Assembly: GCF_014641555.1 (NCBI RefSeq)
Contig: NZ_BMHY01000001.1
Span: 248,001-312,000 of the forward strand
Direction: 5' to 3'
DNA: 64,000 nucleotides
Origin: Paenibacillus radicis (ex Gao et al. 2016)
GTDB taxonomy: Bacteria > Bacillota > Bacilli > Paenibacillales > Paenibacillaceae
Of this stretch, positions 27,810 to 37,010 are shown one piece after another (the first letter of the stretch is position 1; every line of letters begins with the position of its first letter). The notes under the pieces were generated by a model, which did no database searches, was not told the origin of the DNA, and saw only the letters and a program-made list of their open reading frames with translations. A program made the position numbers and the translations under genes.

Positions 27810-27821
27810 GCTAGCTATAAA

Positions 27822-27861
27822 AAACACCTTCGTTGCAGAACTGCTTACAACGAAGGTGTTT
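27822..27861. terminator. Rho-independent terminator
   Basis: AAACACCTTCGTTG and its complement flank a 12-base loop between the converging NmrA-type and DUF2306 genes. T-rich ends are present on both sides. Confidence 0.88.
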
Positions 27862-27892
27862 CATTAGGGCACCGTTTGGATGTCCAAAAGTT

Positions 27893-28510
27893 TCAGCTTG
27901 ATTTTCTAGCTTTAATCATGAAGCTGGGAACAATCAGCAGCAATACAATAGAGCTATATATGCTTATCGTATAGCTGGCAGCATAGTCCACACCAAACCC
28001 TTCATGGAAGAGGGTGGTGATCAGATGAATTAGCATATTCGTAAAGCAAAACGCGTAGCTTCGGATCATCCAGTTGCGATGCTGAACGATTCTTTTCCTC
28101 TTGATCTGGACAAGTGCAGTAATGGTAACAAACAGCCAGATGAGATTAAGAGCGTTGAAGCCCATGCTGCTTATTTTTCCTCCAGTTGCGTAGGGGGCCA
28201 TATATCCCGATGTCAGCACAACAAGCAATACGGACACGAAATAGATATAGCCGTTGGTACGGTGGAATTTGCGGCTTTTCTCAAAGAGACGATTGGAAAA
28301 GTTAAGCAGCCCTGACGCCATGGTGATACAGGCAAATGCAACATGCACATACATCACGTTTAACCAGACGGGTAGGTTAAGATCGCGTTTCAGTCCGATT
28401 TTCTGGCTTAGAAACGCCTTGGCTTCGGGATCAATGAGATAATTGTTCACTAGGGAATAAAGGATAATTAGAAACGTAATCCAAGCAAAAATAGTGTAAG
28501 GCTTCTTCAT
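27893..28510 (-). CDS. DUF2306 membrane protein
   Basis: A 205-residue integral membrane protein with about six spans. The family landmarks are VHVAFACITMASG, FHRTNGYIYFVSV and QHRNWMIRSYAF, with histidines in membrane-proximal positions. DUF2306 proteins have no settled function; the conserved histidines suggest a metal or heme ligand. It follows the DJ-1/PfpI fusion gene by four bases on the same strand, so the two form an operon. Confidence 0.85.
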   Translation of the reverse strand: MKKPYTIFAWITFLIILYSLVNNYLIDPEAKAFLSQKIGLKRDLNLPVWLNVMYVHVAFACITMASGLLNFSNRLFEKSRKFHRTNGYIYFVSVLLVVLTSGYMAPYATGGKISSMGFNALNLIWLFVTITALVQIKRKRIVQHRNWMIRSYAFCFTNMLIHLITTLFHEGFGVDYAASYTISIYSSIVLLLIVPSFMIKARKSS

Positions 28511-28514
28511 CTGA

Positions 28515-29558
28515 TCAGATTACCTTCTTGCCCGTTAATTTGGATGCCGGCAGTATACCGGCCTTAGCGATCCCGGTCATATCTTCGCCTTCAGTTTCAA
28601 CTTCGAACTTCAGATTCAAGCGCATCGGTTTCGTAATTTTCAGCGACCAGAGCAGTTTGTTGTCTTGAACTACAGGATTCAAGAAATCAACCGTTTCATT
28701 GCCTTGAGTTGCCTTACCCTGAATGATTCCATTGCTTGTTGTGATGGATAGCTTAACTTGAAGTTTCCCCACTGGCGTAGCGATCGTCGTATCCCAGTCG
28801 CCATCAAAGACAGAGGAAGTAGTGGCCGGGTTATGGAAGGTTACGCCCGATGTCGCGGTCTTCTTCGTGTCCATCCTGTCTGTTTCTCCGTTCTCATCAG
28901 CGGATTCCTGGTGTGCCCTTGGTGCAATTCCTGTCCGCTGCCAAACCGTTCCCCTTCGTTCGAATTCGAACAGCTGCTCTACCGCATGTGCGATACGCGG
29001 CCCAAGCTCATGCTCTACCAAGTATAAAGCAACATCAAGCCCCGAAGTTACACCTCCGCCGGAAATCAGATTTCCATCGTCTACTACGCGTGCGGCTACA
29101 GGAATAACTCCGGTTGCTCCCAGCACATCCATGCCCATATGATGAGTAACCGCCGTTCGGCCCTCTAGAAGTCCGCCCATAGCTAATAGCAGCGAACCTC
29201 CACATACAGTAGCGACGATGATATCAGGTTGCTTGAGTGCTTGTTGCATCATTCCGGTTAAAGCTGTATTCATGGCTCGTGCCAGAATAGCAGGAATAGA
29301 TTGCGGACCGTTGCCTTGGACTTCACCAGATGCTCCAGGTACAACAATGATGCCTGCACGCTCCGGATTCAACTTGCCGCTTGCTTCAATTTTTAGACCG
29401 TTGATGCCGCTAGGGACAAGCCGCGGTCCTTCCGCGGTGACAAATTCGACATTCATTACACCGCCTGCCAGCATTTCCGCGGCACAAAATACCTCATAAG
29501 GCGCAATAGCATCCAGCAGATCAAAGCCGTCAAATAGTACAATTTGAACAGATTGCAT
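28515..29558 (-). CDS. DJ-1/PfpI-family protein fused to a C-terminal beta-rich domain
   Basis: A 347-residue fusion. Residues ~1-205 form a DJ-1/PfpI (ThiJ, GATase1-like) domain. It has FDGFDLLDAIAPYEVF at the start, the nucleophile cysteine in ATVCGGSLLLAMGGLLEGR near 121, and THHMGMDVL after it, as in isonitrile-hydratase-like members. A hydrophilic linker (~205-240) leads to about 110 residues (FDGDWDTTIATPVGKLQV onward) that look like a small beta barrel. I do not recognise that domain. The gene is in an operon with DUF2306 and faces a two-component system. The substrate is unknown. Confidence 0.85.
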   Translation of the reverse strand: MQSVQIVLFDGFDLLDAIAPYEVFCAAEMLAGGVMNVEFVTAEGPRLVPSGINGLKIEASGKLNPERAGIIVVPGASGEVQGNGPQSIPAILARAMNTALTGMMQQALKQPDIIVATVCGGSLLLAMGGLLEGRTAVTHHMGMDVLGATGVIPVAARVVDDGNLISGGGVTSGLDVALYLVEHELGPRIAHAVEQLFEFERRGTVWQRTGIAPRAHQESADENGETDRMDTKKTATSGVTFHNPATTSSVFDGDWDTTIATPVGKLQVKLSITTSNGIIQGKATQGNETVDFLNPVVQDNKLLWSLKITKPMRLNLKFEVETEGEDMTGIAKAGILPASKLTGKKVI

Positions 29559-29770
29559 CGTAATAGCCTCCTATGTCAGTGATTAGCGTCATATTGCTTC
29601 ACAACAGAAGCATAACAACCAAATATCTCGAACGACGGTGCGAAAAAGTCACAAAATAATAAACAACTCATCACAAAACGAGACGGATTGTTTTTTCATT
29701 GAAAATAAATGATAAACTTATAGCGAAAATATACGTGAGCAGCTAGCATGGCTTAAAGGTGGCGTTTGAT

Positions 29771-30466
29771 GTGGGTGAAGCAGTAACGGTTCTGGTCGTG
29801 GATGATGACCCAAGTATCGTTGAGCTGTTGAAGGATTTTTTGGAAAATGAAAATTTTGTGGTGAAAACCGCTTTTGATACCGTTCAAGCGCTTGCTGTAT
29901 TCCGGCAGAGAAACGTTCATTGCCTGATTATCGATATTATGATGCCGGGGCTTGACGGTTTTGAGTTATGCAGGCGTATCCGCGCGGAAAGCAATGTGCC
30001 CATTCTATTCTTGAGTGCGCGCAGCGACGATGTGGATAAGATAAGGGGACTGACGCTTGGCGGCGATGATTATATTGTGAAGTCAGCTTCAATCGGGGAG
30101 ATTGTAGCGAGAGTGAAAGCTGTACTTCGGCGCACCGGGTCTCATCATGAGAACAGAAGCAGTGTTCTGGACTTTGGACGGCTCCAAATTCATTTATCTA
30201 CTCATGAAGTTTATGTAGACGGGCAAAGTATCTCGCTTACTCCGAAAGAGTTCGAATTGCTGCGCTCATTTGCGGAAAACCCGCGGTTTGTTTTTACTTA
30301 TGACCAGCTTCTCGATAAATTTTGGGATGGCGTAGGTGACAAGCATACCATCCGCGTCCATCTCAGCAGGCTCCGTGAGAAAATCGAACAGGATCCGAAT
30401 CAGCCAGCCTATCTGATTAACGTATGGGGTGTAGGGTACCGGTTCGAAGGCGGGAGGGTGAAATGA
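29771..30466 (+). CDS. OmpR-family response regulator
   Basis: A 231-residue response regulator with a GTG start eight bases after AAAGGTGG; a GTG at 29759 overlaps that site and is less likely. The receiver domain has DDDPS near residue 13, the phosphoacceptor in LIIDIMMPG near 54, and YIVKSAS in place of the common KPF after the conserved lysine. The C-terminal winged helix ends INVWGVGYRF. It overlaps the start of the cognate kinase gene by four bases. The serine-alanine after the lysine is a small departure from consensus. Targets are not evident. Confidence 0.92.
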   Translation: MGEAVTVLVVDDDPSIVELLKDFLENENFVVKTAFDTVQALAVFRQRNVHCLIIDIMMPGLDGFELCRRIRAESNVPILFLSARSDDVDKIRGLTLGGDDYIVKSASIGEIVARVKAVLRRTGSHHENRSSVLDFGRLQIHLSTHEVYVDGQSISLTPKEFELLRSFAENPRFVFTYDQLLDKFWDGVGDKHTIRVHLSRLREKIEQDPNQPAYLINVWGVGYRFEGGRVK

Positions 30467-31788
30467 AAACACTTCGTATCCGCAAATTTACCCTGCTCAG
30501 TTTACTGTTCATCCTGACGGTGCCGTGGGTGTTTTTCGTTGCTGCCCATTATTTGCAGACGGGTACTTTAAGCTTAGGCAGCAACCGCTTGCATAATGAG
30601 ACATTGCAGGAGGAATTTAACCGCATGATTGGCTTCATCGAAACAAACTCCAGTAATTGGGGCAGTGTTGCTTGGCAAAATCAGCTTCAAGCTCAATTAC
30701 AGAACATGAATAGGGATGCGCTTATTCTGGATGCTTCCGATGGAATAATTTATAATTCCGATCCCAAGCGTCAACAGGCATTATCGCGTACGGAGCAATT
30801 TTCCATTATCGAGAACGGTCAACTGCTTGGCAGAATCGTTATATATGAGCCAAACACTAGCATAATCTCTATGCTTGCGATCATTACCGGGCTTTTACTT
30901 GGCTTTTTCATTGTGGGTGTCGAGATGCGGCGATTCATTCTCAAGCCGCTGGGCAGAATGAGCTCCGCTGCCAGACAAGTTGCTGCCGGAGACTGGGAGG
31001 TTCCGCTGCCCTCGTCCCGAATAACTGAAATTGCCGAAGTCAGGGATGCCTTCAAAGTGATGGTGGAGGGGGTTAAAGAAGCCAATCAAAAACAGCGAAA
31101 GCTGGAGGAAGAGCGCCGCTTCGTCATAGCTGCGGTTGCGCATGATTTAAGGACGCCTTTGTTCGCATTGCGAGGATATCTGGACGGTATAGCGCAAGGC
31201 ATTGCCCAGACGCCGGATAAACTGGCGAAGTATGTGGCGGTCTGCAGAGAAAAGTCCGCACAGTTGGACCGTCTGGTGGAGGATCTGTTCACTTTTACTA
31301 AGGTGGAGTATTTGGAGGAGGAGCTGAACAGAAGTACAGTTGACCTTAGAAGTATCCTGCAAAATGCGATAGACAGCCTTCAGCCGCTAGCCGAAAAAAA
31401 GCAGATTTCCGTAAAGTTGAATCATACGGCTGAAGATATGAGAGTGAGTGGCGATCCGCACTTATTGGAGCGTGCTATAAGCAATCTGTTGGATAATGCC
31501 GTCAGACACACGCCTTCTGAAGGGCAAATTTTCGTTCAGTGCTCTAAGGGAGAGCATCAAGCAAAGTTCACCATTAAGGATACCGGGCCGGGTTTTAGCG
31601 CGGAGGAGCTTGGGCGCATCTTTGACCCTTTATATCGCGGTGAAGCTTCAAGAAATCGTTCCACAGGCGGAGCGGGATTAGGTCTGACTATTTCGCAGCG
31701 GATCATTAGACAGCATGGAGGAGAGCTTACTGCGCGCAATCATCCGGATGGGGGCGCTCTTCTGGAAGGCTGGATACCGTTAGGTTAG
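30463..31788 (+). CDS. Sensor histidine kinase with HAMP domain
   Basis: A 441-residue membrane kinase. Two spans (residues ~10-30 and ~135-155) bracket an extracellular loop of about 100 residues, followed by HAMP (~160-210). The H-box is AAVAHDLRTPLFALRGYLDG near 225, the N-box is ISNLLDNAVRHTP near 345, and the G-boxes are DTGPGFS and GGAGLGLTISQR. The start ATG overlaps the regulator stop (ATGA). With the preceding regulator it is a complete two-component system, and a terminator follows. The signal is unknown. Confidence 0.93.
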   Translation: MKTLRIRKFTLLSLLFILTVPWVFFVAAHYLQTGTLSLGSNRLHNETLQEEFNRMIGFIETNSSNWGSVAWQNQLQAQLQNMNRDALILDASDGIIYNSDPKRQQALSRTEQFSIIENGQLLGRIVIYEPNTSIISMLAIITGLLLGFFIVGVEMRRFILKPLGRMSSAARQVAAGDWEVPLPSSRITEIAEVRDAFKVMVEGVKEANQKQRKLEEERRFVIAAVAHDLRTPLFALRGYLDGIAQGIAQTPDKLAKYVAVCREKSAQLDRLVEDLFTFTKVEYLEEELNRSTVDLRSILQNAIDSLQPLAEKKQISVKLNHTAEDMRVSGDPHLLERAISNLLDNAVRHTPSEGQIFVQCSKGEHQAKFTIKDTGPGFSAEELGRIFDPLYRGEASRNRSTGGAGLGLTISQRIIRQHGGELTARNHPDGGALLEGWIPLG

Positions 31789-31830
31789 TTGACGGATGAT
31801 CATATTCAGATTAACAGGCAAGGCCGCAAA

Positions 31831-31866
31831 AGGCAGAAAGGAGACTTAGCCAGTCTCCTTTCTGCC
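31831..31866. terminator. Bidirectional terminator
   Basis: AGGCAGAAAGGAGACT and its complement flank a short loop between the kinase gene and the converging DUF418 fragment. Confidence 0.82.
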
Positions 31867-31875
31867 TGACGGGTG

Positions 31876-32256
31876 TTATCTGCCCCAGTAAGTGAATTTT
31901 CTCCAAGCCCATTCCAGCGGGCCCGTTTTGAAGCGGCTCAGCCACAGCTTACTAAACAGCATCTGCAGGGCAAAGATGACAATCGTGATCCCTAGCCCGG
32001 CAACATCGCTTACTTTACCGAACATCCCCAGACCGTAGCTGTAAAAAATAAAGGTGCATAGTACCGTTTGCATGATGTAGTTGGTAAACGCCATACGTCC
32101 AACATAGGAGAACGGATGGAGATATTTGCGCCACCGAGCCTTTTGAAATAGAATCGCGATCAGGCTCATGATGCAAATCGCTCCAAACGGCCAGGTAATA
32201 AATTTGAGCACCGCTGAACCTCCATCATCTGTAGTAGGTCTAACCTTTTGCTCCAT
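31876..32256 (-). pseudogene. DUF418 membrane protein, 5'-truncated fragment
   Basis: A 126-codon frame equals the C-terminal third of a DUF418 membrane protein. The landmarks are FSYVGRMAFTNYIMQT, FYSYGLGMFGKV and FKTGPLEWAWRKFTYWGR. Full-length members have about 350-400 residues and several more spans upstream. No continuation of the family is visible beyond 32256, where the sequence turns AT-rich just before the helicase cassette. It is probably a decayed gene cut by the arrival of that cassette. Confidence 0.75.
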
Positions 32257-32612
32257 CAGAATAGCAGTCCGGACTGTGCAGCAGCCATCGATTTTCCTTT
32301 CATTTCTAGTGGAATGCTTACATTATTGCAACCTATACTGTAATCTTCTTGAAAAATCCAGTATGGGAATTCATTTGTCATGCTGACTATATGCTGTATG
32401 TAGAATTATGGAATGATCGCTTGTTGTAATAGGTCATTAGATAAATCAATTTAATTTATGAGTGTATGCTCTTTAGTGTTGATAATAATTAGAATGTCTA
32501 CGGCCCTTATTTTTCCTATATGCAGGTTAATAGTCAGGTTATGTCGAATACTGCATAAAAATGAAAATAGTATATAAATATACTTGAATTAATAATGATA
32601 GGGACGATACAT
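32257..32612. other. Gene-free AT-rich region before the helicase gene
   Basis: About 350 bases without a credible gene. Base composition shifts here from mixed to strongly AT-rich. A palindrome GTATAT-AA-ATATAC (32570-32583) lies 30 bases before the helicase start and could be an operator. I see no tRNA, attachment-site repeat or insertion sequence. Confidence 0.5.
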
Positions 32613-35351
32613 ATGGACGAACAAAAAGTTTTGATTTTAGTCGATCAGATCGACAAAACAAATGAAATTGAATATTACAATATACTAGAACAAATTGTAG
32701 AAATCAAATATAAGAATTCTGAAATAGAATATAAATTCCCCTCATCAAGGGTTAATATCATTAGGAATCCTGTTCAAGTAAATATTGAAAATCAAAAATT
32801 TATTTACCAAGGATTTCCGATACGAAATGTGAAATTTGTAATGAAGTTTGAAGGGTGGCTAAAATTTTTTTTCGAAGAACAGCATACTCGAATTTATTCT
32901 CCTTCCTTGATTCAAATAATACCTGAAGAGGATTCGTCCCGTCTGACAATTGATCCTATGGACTATTGGAAAGACATTTCACAATATACAACAATAGAAG
33001 ATGATCTTGAATCGTTTTTGAAAAAACAGTTTTCTAAACTTAATGTTATACATCATAAAAGTGTACTAGCTTCATACTTGAACAAGACTCCTGTAGAAAA
33101 AACTAGTAAATTGGTTACTCCAATTATTTATCCATTTAAATTTAATTTAAGTCAAAAAGCAGCGCTTGAACAAGCGTTAAGCAGTAATATCTCTATTATT
33201 GAAGGGCCGCCAGGCACTGGGAAAACCCAAACGATTCTAAATATTTTAGCAAACTTAACCGTAATTCATAAGAAGTCTGTGGCTGTAGTTTCGGGAAACA
33301 ATGCTGCCGTACAGAATGTTAGAGATAAGCTTGACGATAAAGGGTATGGTTTCATGGTTGCAGCATTAGGTAAGTGGGATAACAGGAAGGCTTTTTTTAA
33401 CAACTTACCTGAGCCAGATGTGATAGGATGGGATTGCGAAGCTGAGGAAAAACAGATAGGTGAAACAATTAATGAGTTGACCCATAAATTAGAACGGTTG
33501 TTGTTACTCGCCAATCGTAAAGCTGAAATTGAAAGAATGATTTCCGCATATCGTCTGGAACAGAAACATTACCAGTTCCATAATGATGAACGCAACTTGG
33601 ATGATATGAAGAGGTTGTTTTTTCGTAATCAAACAGCGGATACAATTATTTCATTTTTAGTCGATGAGTATTTTTTAGGTGAAAGGTCCTTCCGTTTTTT
33701 GCAAAAGGCAAAGTTACTGTTTAAATATGGTTTTTTTGATTTTAAGAAATTAAGAGAAGACAGATTAGAGTTAATTACACGCCTACAGACGAAGTATTAT
33801 GAATCGAAACTCTCTGAACTGGAGAGAGAAAAGGATCAAATAGATAGAGAGCTTAAAAAAGAATCGTTTAAACCTCTTTTACAAGAGCATGAAATGTATT
33901 CAACTCAATTGTTTAAGAAAAAACTATTTGAAAAGTATCATGGTAAATCCAAGTATAAAGGGAATGTTAATAACTATAGGAACCGGATCGAGGACTTTTT
34001 GAAACATTATCCTATAGTATTAAGCACGACTCATGCATTGCGGTCTTGTATACCAGATGATTATCTCTTTGATTATGTGATAGTAGATGAAGCCTCTCAA
34101 GTAGATTTACTAACGGGTGTACTCGCCATGTCTTGTGCTAAAAGGATCATTATTGTAGGGGATACCAAGCAACTTCCTCAAATTGTTGATGAAAAGATAG
34201 AAAATAAGCTGAAAACTTCAGATGTTGAGGAACCCTACAATTATTTTAAACATAGTTTATTGTCCTCTATGTTTGCCATATACGGTCAAAACATTCCTAG
34301 AGCTATGCTGAAGGAGCATTATAGATGTAAACCTAAAATTATTGGGTTTTGCAATGACCAATATTACAATAACGATTTGATACCTATGACAACTGAAGAA
34401 GAGTCAGATGTATCGATTAGATTACACTACACGGCTATTGGCAACCACATGCGAAGAGTGACAGTGGGAAAAGATCGAGGTAATTTTAACCACAGGGAAA
34501 TTGATGTAGTTAAAGAAGAAATTATTAAAGAGCTCCAGCTCAATGATGTTCCATTAAAAGATATCGGGTTCACTACTCCATATCGTTTGCAGGTAACAGA
34601 AGCAAATTCTCAATTGGAGCAGATTGAGATTGATACAGTTCATAGGTACCAAGGCCGAGAAAAACCGGTTATGATTTTGTCTACCGTGTTAGATCAAACT
34701 AAAAGCGGGAAATTCGGGAAGCAATTCGTGGAGAATCCAAACTTAGTTAATGTAGCAGTTTCTAGAGCTCAAAATCAGTTTATTCTTGTTACAGACCATT
34801 CATTATTTCGAAACTCTCGAAAAGATATCGGTGATCTTATACGCTATATTGAATACAATACGCTTCACGAACATATTACACAAAGTCAATTGATATCAGT
34901 TTTTGATTTGCTGTACTCTGAGTACTCAGATCGGTTGAACGGACTTCAGGCTCGATTAATTAATAAATCTAAATTTAAATCGGAAAATATTATTTGGCGT
35001 GTTCTAAGCGATTTAATGGAAGAAGATACTTATAAGTGTTTTACTTTCAGTATGCAAGTATATTTAAAAGATATATTTAAGGTAACAGATCAACTAAATG
35101 AAACGGAGAAGAAATATGTAAAAAACAGAGCTTCGTTTGATTTTGTTGTGTATGATGCAATAAATAAACAGCCGCTTTTGGCAATTGAAGTAAATGGCTT
35201 TAATTATCATCGGAACAACTTGGTTCAAACTGAAAGAGATAAACTTAAACACAATATTTGTGTAAAATATGATCTATCCTTTCTTCCTCTCCTGACTACT
35301 GGTTCTAATGAAATTATAAAAATTCGTAATAAGTTAAACGAGTTTTTATAA
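32613..35351 (+). CDS. SF1 helicase (COG1112/UPF1-like) fused to a DUF2726 nuclease-like domain
   Basis: A 912-residue protein. An N-terminal domain (~1-150) precedes a superfamily 1 helicase. Walker A is EGPPGTGKTQT near 200, then a long helical insertion (~270-450), then Walker B VIVDEASQVD near 492 and motif III GDTKQLPQ near 516. Motif IV is LKEHYRCKP, motif V is IDTVHRYQGRE, and motif VI is VNVAVSRAQNQF. The last ~110 residues fit DUF2726, a PD-(D/E)XK-like fold, with FDFVVYD, LLAIEVNG and ERDKLKHN. The start follows AGGGA; an ATG at 32595 would add six residues. Codon use is far more AT-rich than in flanking genes, suggesting transfer. Its likely role is nucleic-acid remodelling and cleavage. 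Confidence 0.9.
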   Translation: MDEQKVLILVDQIDKTNEIEYYNILEQIVEIKYKNSEIEYKFPSSRVNIIRNPVQVNIENQKFIYQGFPIRNVKFVMKFEGWLKFFFEEQHTRIYSPSLIQIIPEEDSSRLTIDPMDYWKDISQYTTIEDDLESFLKKQFSKLNVIHHKSVLASYLNKTPVEKTSKLVTPIIYPFKFNLSQKAALEQALSSNISIIEGPPGTGKTQTILNILANLTVIHKKSVAVVSGNNAAVQNVRDKLDDKGYGFMVAALGKWDNRKAFFNNLPEPDVIGWDCEAEEKQIGETINELTHKLERLLLLANRKAEIERMISAYRLEQKHYQFHNDERNLDDMKRLFFRNQTADTIISFLVDEYFLGERSFRFLQKAKLLFKYGFFDFKKLREDRLELITRLQTKYYESKLSELEREKDQIDRELKKESFKPLLQEHEMYSTQLFKKKLFEKYHGKSKYKGNVNNYRNRIEDFLKHYPIVLSTTHALRSCIPDDYLFDYVIVDEASQVDLLTGVLAMSCAKRIIIVGDTKQLPQIVDEKIENKLKTSDVEEPYNYFKHSLLSSMFAIYGQNIPRAMLKEHYRCKPKIIGFCNDQYYNNDLIPMTTEEESDVSIRLHYTAIGNHMRRVTVGKDRGNFNHREIDVVKEEIIKELQLNDVPLKDIGFTTPYRLQVTEANSQLEQIEIDTVHRYQGREKPVMILSTVLDQTKSGKFGKQFVENPNLVNVAVSRAQNQFILVTDHSLFRNSRKDIGDLIRYIEYNTLHEHITQSQLISVFDLLYSEYSDRLNGLQARLINKSKFKSENIIWRVLSDLMEEDTYKCFTFSMQVYLKDIFKVTDQLNETEKKYVKNRASFDFVVYDAINKQPLLAIEVNGFNYHRNNLVQTERDKLKHNICVKYDLSFLPLLTTGSNEIIKIRNKLNEFL

Positions 35352-35383
35352 GTCTATTACTATGAAGTATTGGAGTTGAAGTG

Positions 35384-36394
35384 ATGTTTATAACTGAACA
35401 GGAAAAAGGTTTGAATCTGAACCGTATCATGACTTTAATCCCTTATATTTTTGCTTACAGTATCTTCATATTGGAAGAAGATCGGTTTTCAAGATTAGCG
35501 GTATGTATAGCATTATGTATAATCTTCATAATAGTTGATGTACTAAAAGTTAACTATAGAGTTTATGGTAATTATAATAATAGTTATTCTGCTTTTTTCA
35601 CTAGATGCATAATAGTTGTAATTTTGTTGTCTTCGTTAATAAATGATTATGCTTACTTTATATTTGGATTAGTTTCAATATCAATTATTCTATATAAAAT
35701 TTTTGAATTCTTTGGTGACTATATCGAGAGAATATTGATTAATAAATCGGACATTCCATTGATAGTGGTTTTTATTATTAAATATATGTTTTGGGTAATT
35801 GGGTTTCTGGTGTTTGTTTTTTCGTTTTTTGGTTTTATTATTAGGTTTGTAAATTTATATCCGAACAATTCAATTTCGTCATTTTTAATGAAAACAGATG
35901 TTGGTATTATAACTAATGTTGGTGTAGTTGTTCTTTCTATATTAAATGCTATTTTTATTTTAGATTTTCTTTACAAATGGATTATTCGGAGTTTTAAATC
36001 TATTAGCTTTAATGTAATTAATCGAGTTCAGATTCAACTGTTATTTATTAAGATAGCTGTTATTATAAGTTTTGCAGATATTACTTACTCTCTATTGTAT
36101 CTTGCATTCTCAGGTATAAAAATTGAAGAAGTAAACTCAATGCCGGCATTTGTAGTGTTATTAGGGAATTACGTTAAATCCTTTTACTATGCTTTCTGTC
36201 TTCATTTTTCCGCTACATTACCTACTACTTCCTTTTTTGTAGATATGGATTTAGCGGTAAAACAAAAATTCCCTCTTCAAATCATTCAATTCTTTCATTT
36301 CTGTCTAAATAAAATTATAGATATTACTGTGCTTGCTTATTCAGCAGGTGTTATTTTAAGGGCTCTTGGAATAACGAATGAAAAGAGTAAGTAA
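35384..36394 (+). CDS. Multi-span membrane protein, channel-like C-terminus, unknown function
   Basis: A 336-residue, very hydrophobic protein with about eight predicted spans and no family I can name. The last ~110 residues have a span, a short amphipathic stretch (YVKSFYYAFCLHFSATLPTT), then a final span. That is the spacing of a two-span potassium channel pore, but the filter TxGYGD is absent. It starts 32 bases after the helicase gene in the same direction and shares its AT-rich composition, so the two form one transferred unit. A membrane effector partnered with the helicase is inferred, not shown. Confidence 0.7.
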   Translation: MFITEQEKGLNLNRIMTLIPYIFAYSIFILEEDRFSRLAVCIALCIIFIIVDVLKVNYRVYGNYNNSYSAFFTRCIIVVILLSSLINDYAYFIFGLVSISIILYKIFEFFGDYIERILINKSDIPLIVVFIIKYMFWVIGFLVFVFSFFGFIIRFVNLYPNNSISSFLMKTDVGIITNVGVVVLSILNAIFILDFLYKWIIRSFKSISFNVINRVQIQLLFIKIAVIISFADITYSLLYLAFSGIKIEEVNSMPAFVVLLGNYVKSFYYAFCLHFSATLPTTSFFVDMDLAVKQKFPLQIIQFFHFCLNKIIDITVLAYSAGVILRALGITNEKSK

Positions 36395-36475
36395 TATTTC
36401 CCTTTATTTAAGCTTGATTTGAACTGGGAGAGGATCAACTAAACTTAAAAGAAATTATGAAATGAGGATAATGCC

Positions 36476-36901
36476 ATGAATACCTATACGGATCACACGG
36501 GAATGTTTCAAGATTTTAACTTTAAACTGACAGTAATCGATGCATTGCTTGATCAAAATCCGGCATTTGAACAGGAGCTTGAACAGCTAAAATCAGATTT
36601 TACGGACAAGTATGAATGGTATACAGAGGATTCCGGTCCTATACCAGAAATTTTAGCGTTTTTTTCTAAGCTGCTGCTTGAAAAAGTGGATTTGGACAAA
36701 GTAACTGAACTGTGCTTTGATGGCGGAAATGAAATCTATCAAATCATTCAGCCTGATTGGGACGGGGAAGATGATGTCTTTGATATTCGGCATGTAGGCG
36801 GATTTGAGAACCTGGCAAATCTCAAGTCCGTTATCTATATCAGCATGTGCGAGGAAGAAGTGCTGAAGCCCATCATGGATAAAAATATTGAAATTAAATG
36901 A
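36476..36901 (+). CDS. Uncharacterised acidic protein (DUF6892-like)
   Basis: A 141-residue acidic soluble protein. The features NFKLTVIDALLDQNP, GPIPEILAFF, LCFDGGNEIY and QPDWDGEDD resemble a family of Firmicutes proteins I believe is DUF6892; this is from memory and unconfirmed. Such small acidic proteins often occur as immunity-like or stress accessory genes. Composition is closer to the chromosome than to the AT-rich helicase pair, so it probably lies outside that cassette. GAGG precedes the ATG, and a strong terminator follows within five bases. Confidence 0.7.
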   Translation: MNTYTDHTGMFQDFNFKLTVIDALLDQNPAFEQELEQLKSDFTDKYEWYTEDSGPIPEILAFFSKLLLEKVDLDKVTELCFDGGNEIYQIIQPDWDGEDDVFDIRHVGGFENLANLKSVIYISMCEEEVLKPIMDKNIEIK

Positions 36902-36905
36902 ACAT

Positions 36906-36964
36906 AAAAAAGAGGTTATTTCAATGCTGGCCGTAATGGCGGCCGGAGAAATAACCTCTTTTTT
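36906..36964. terminator. Terminator hairpin, repeat-type copy 1
   Basis: Sixteen-base arms (AAAAAAGAGGTTATTT and complement) enclose an inner GGCC-rich hairpin (CTGGCCGTAATGGCGGCC), with T/A tails on both sides. A close relative is at 37959-38013. Confidence 0.88.
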
Positions 36965-37010
36965 TTATTTGTTTGCACAACGGTTTCCGTTCGTTCAATT
37001 ATTTGAAGTC

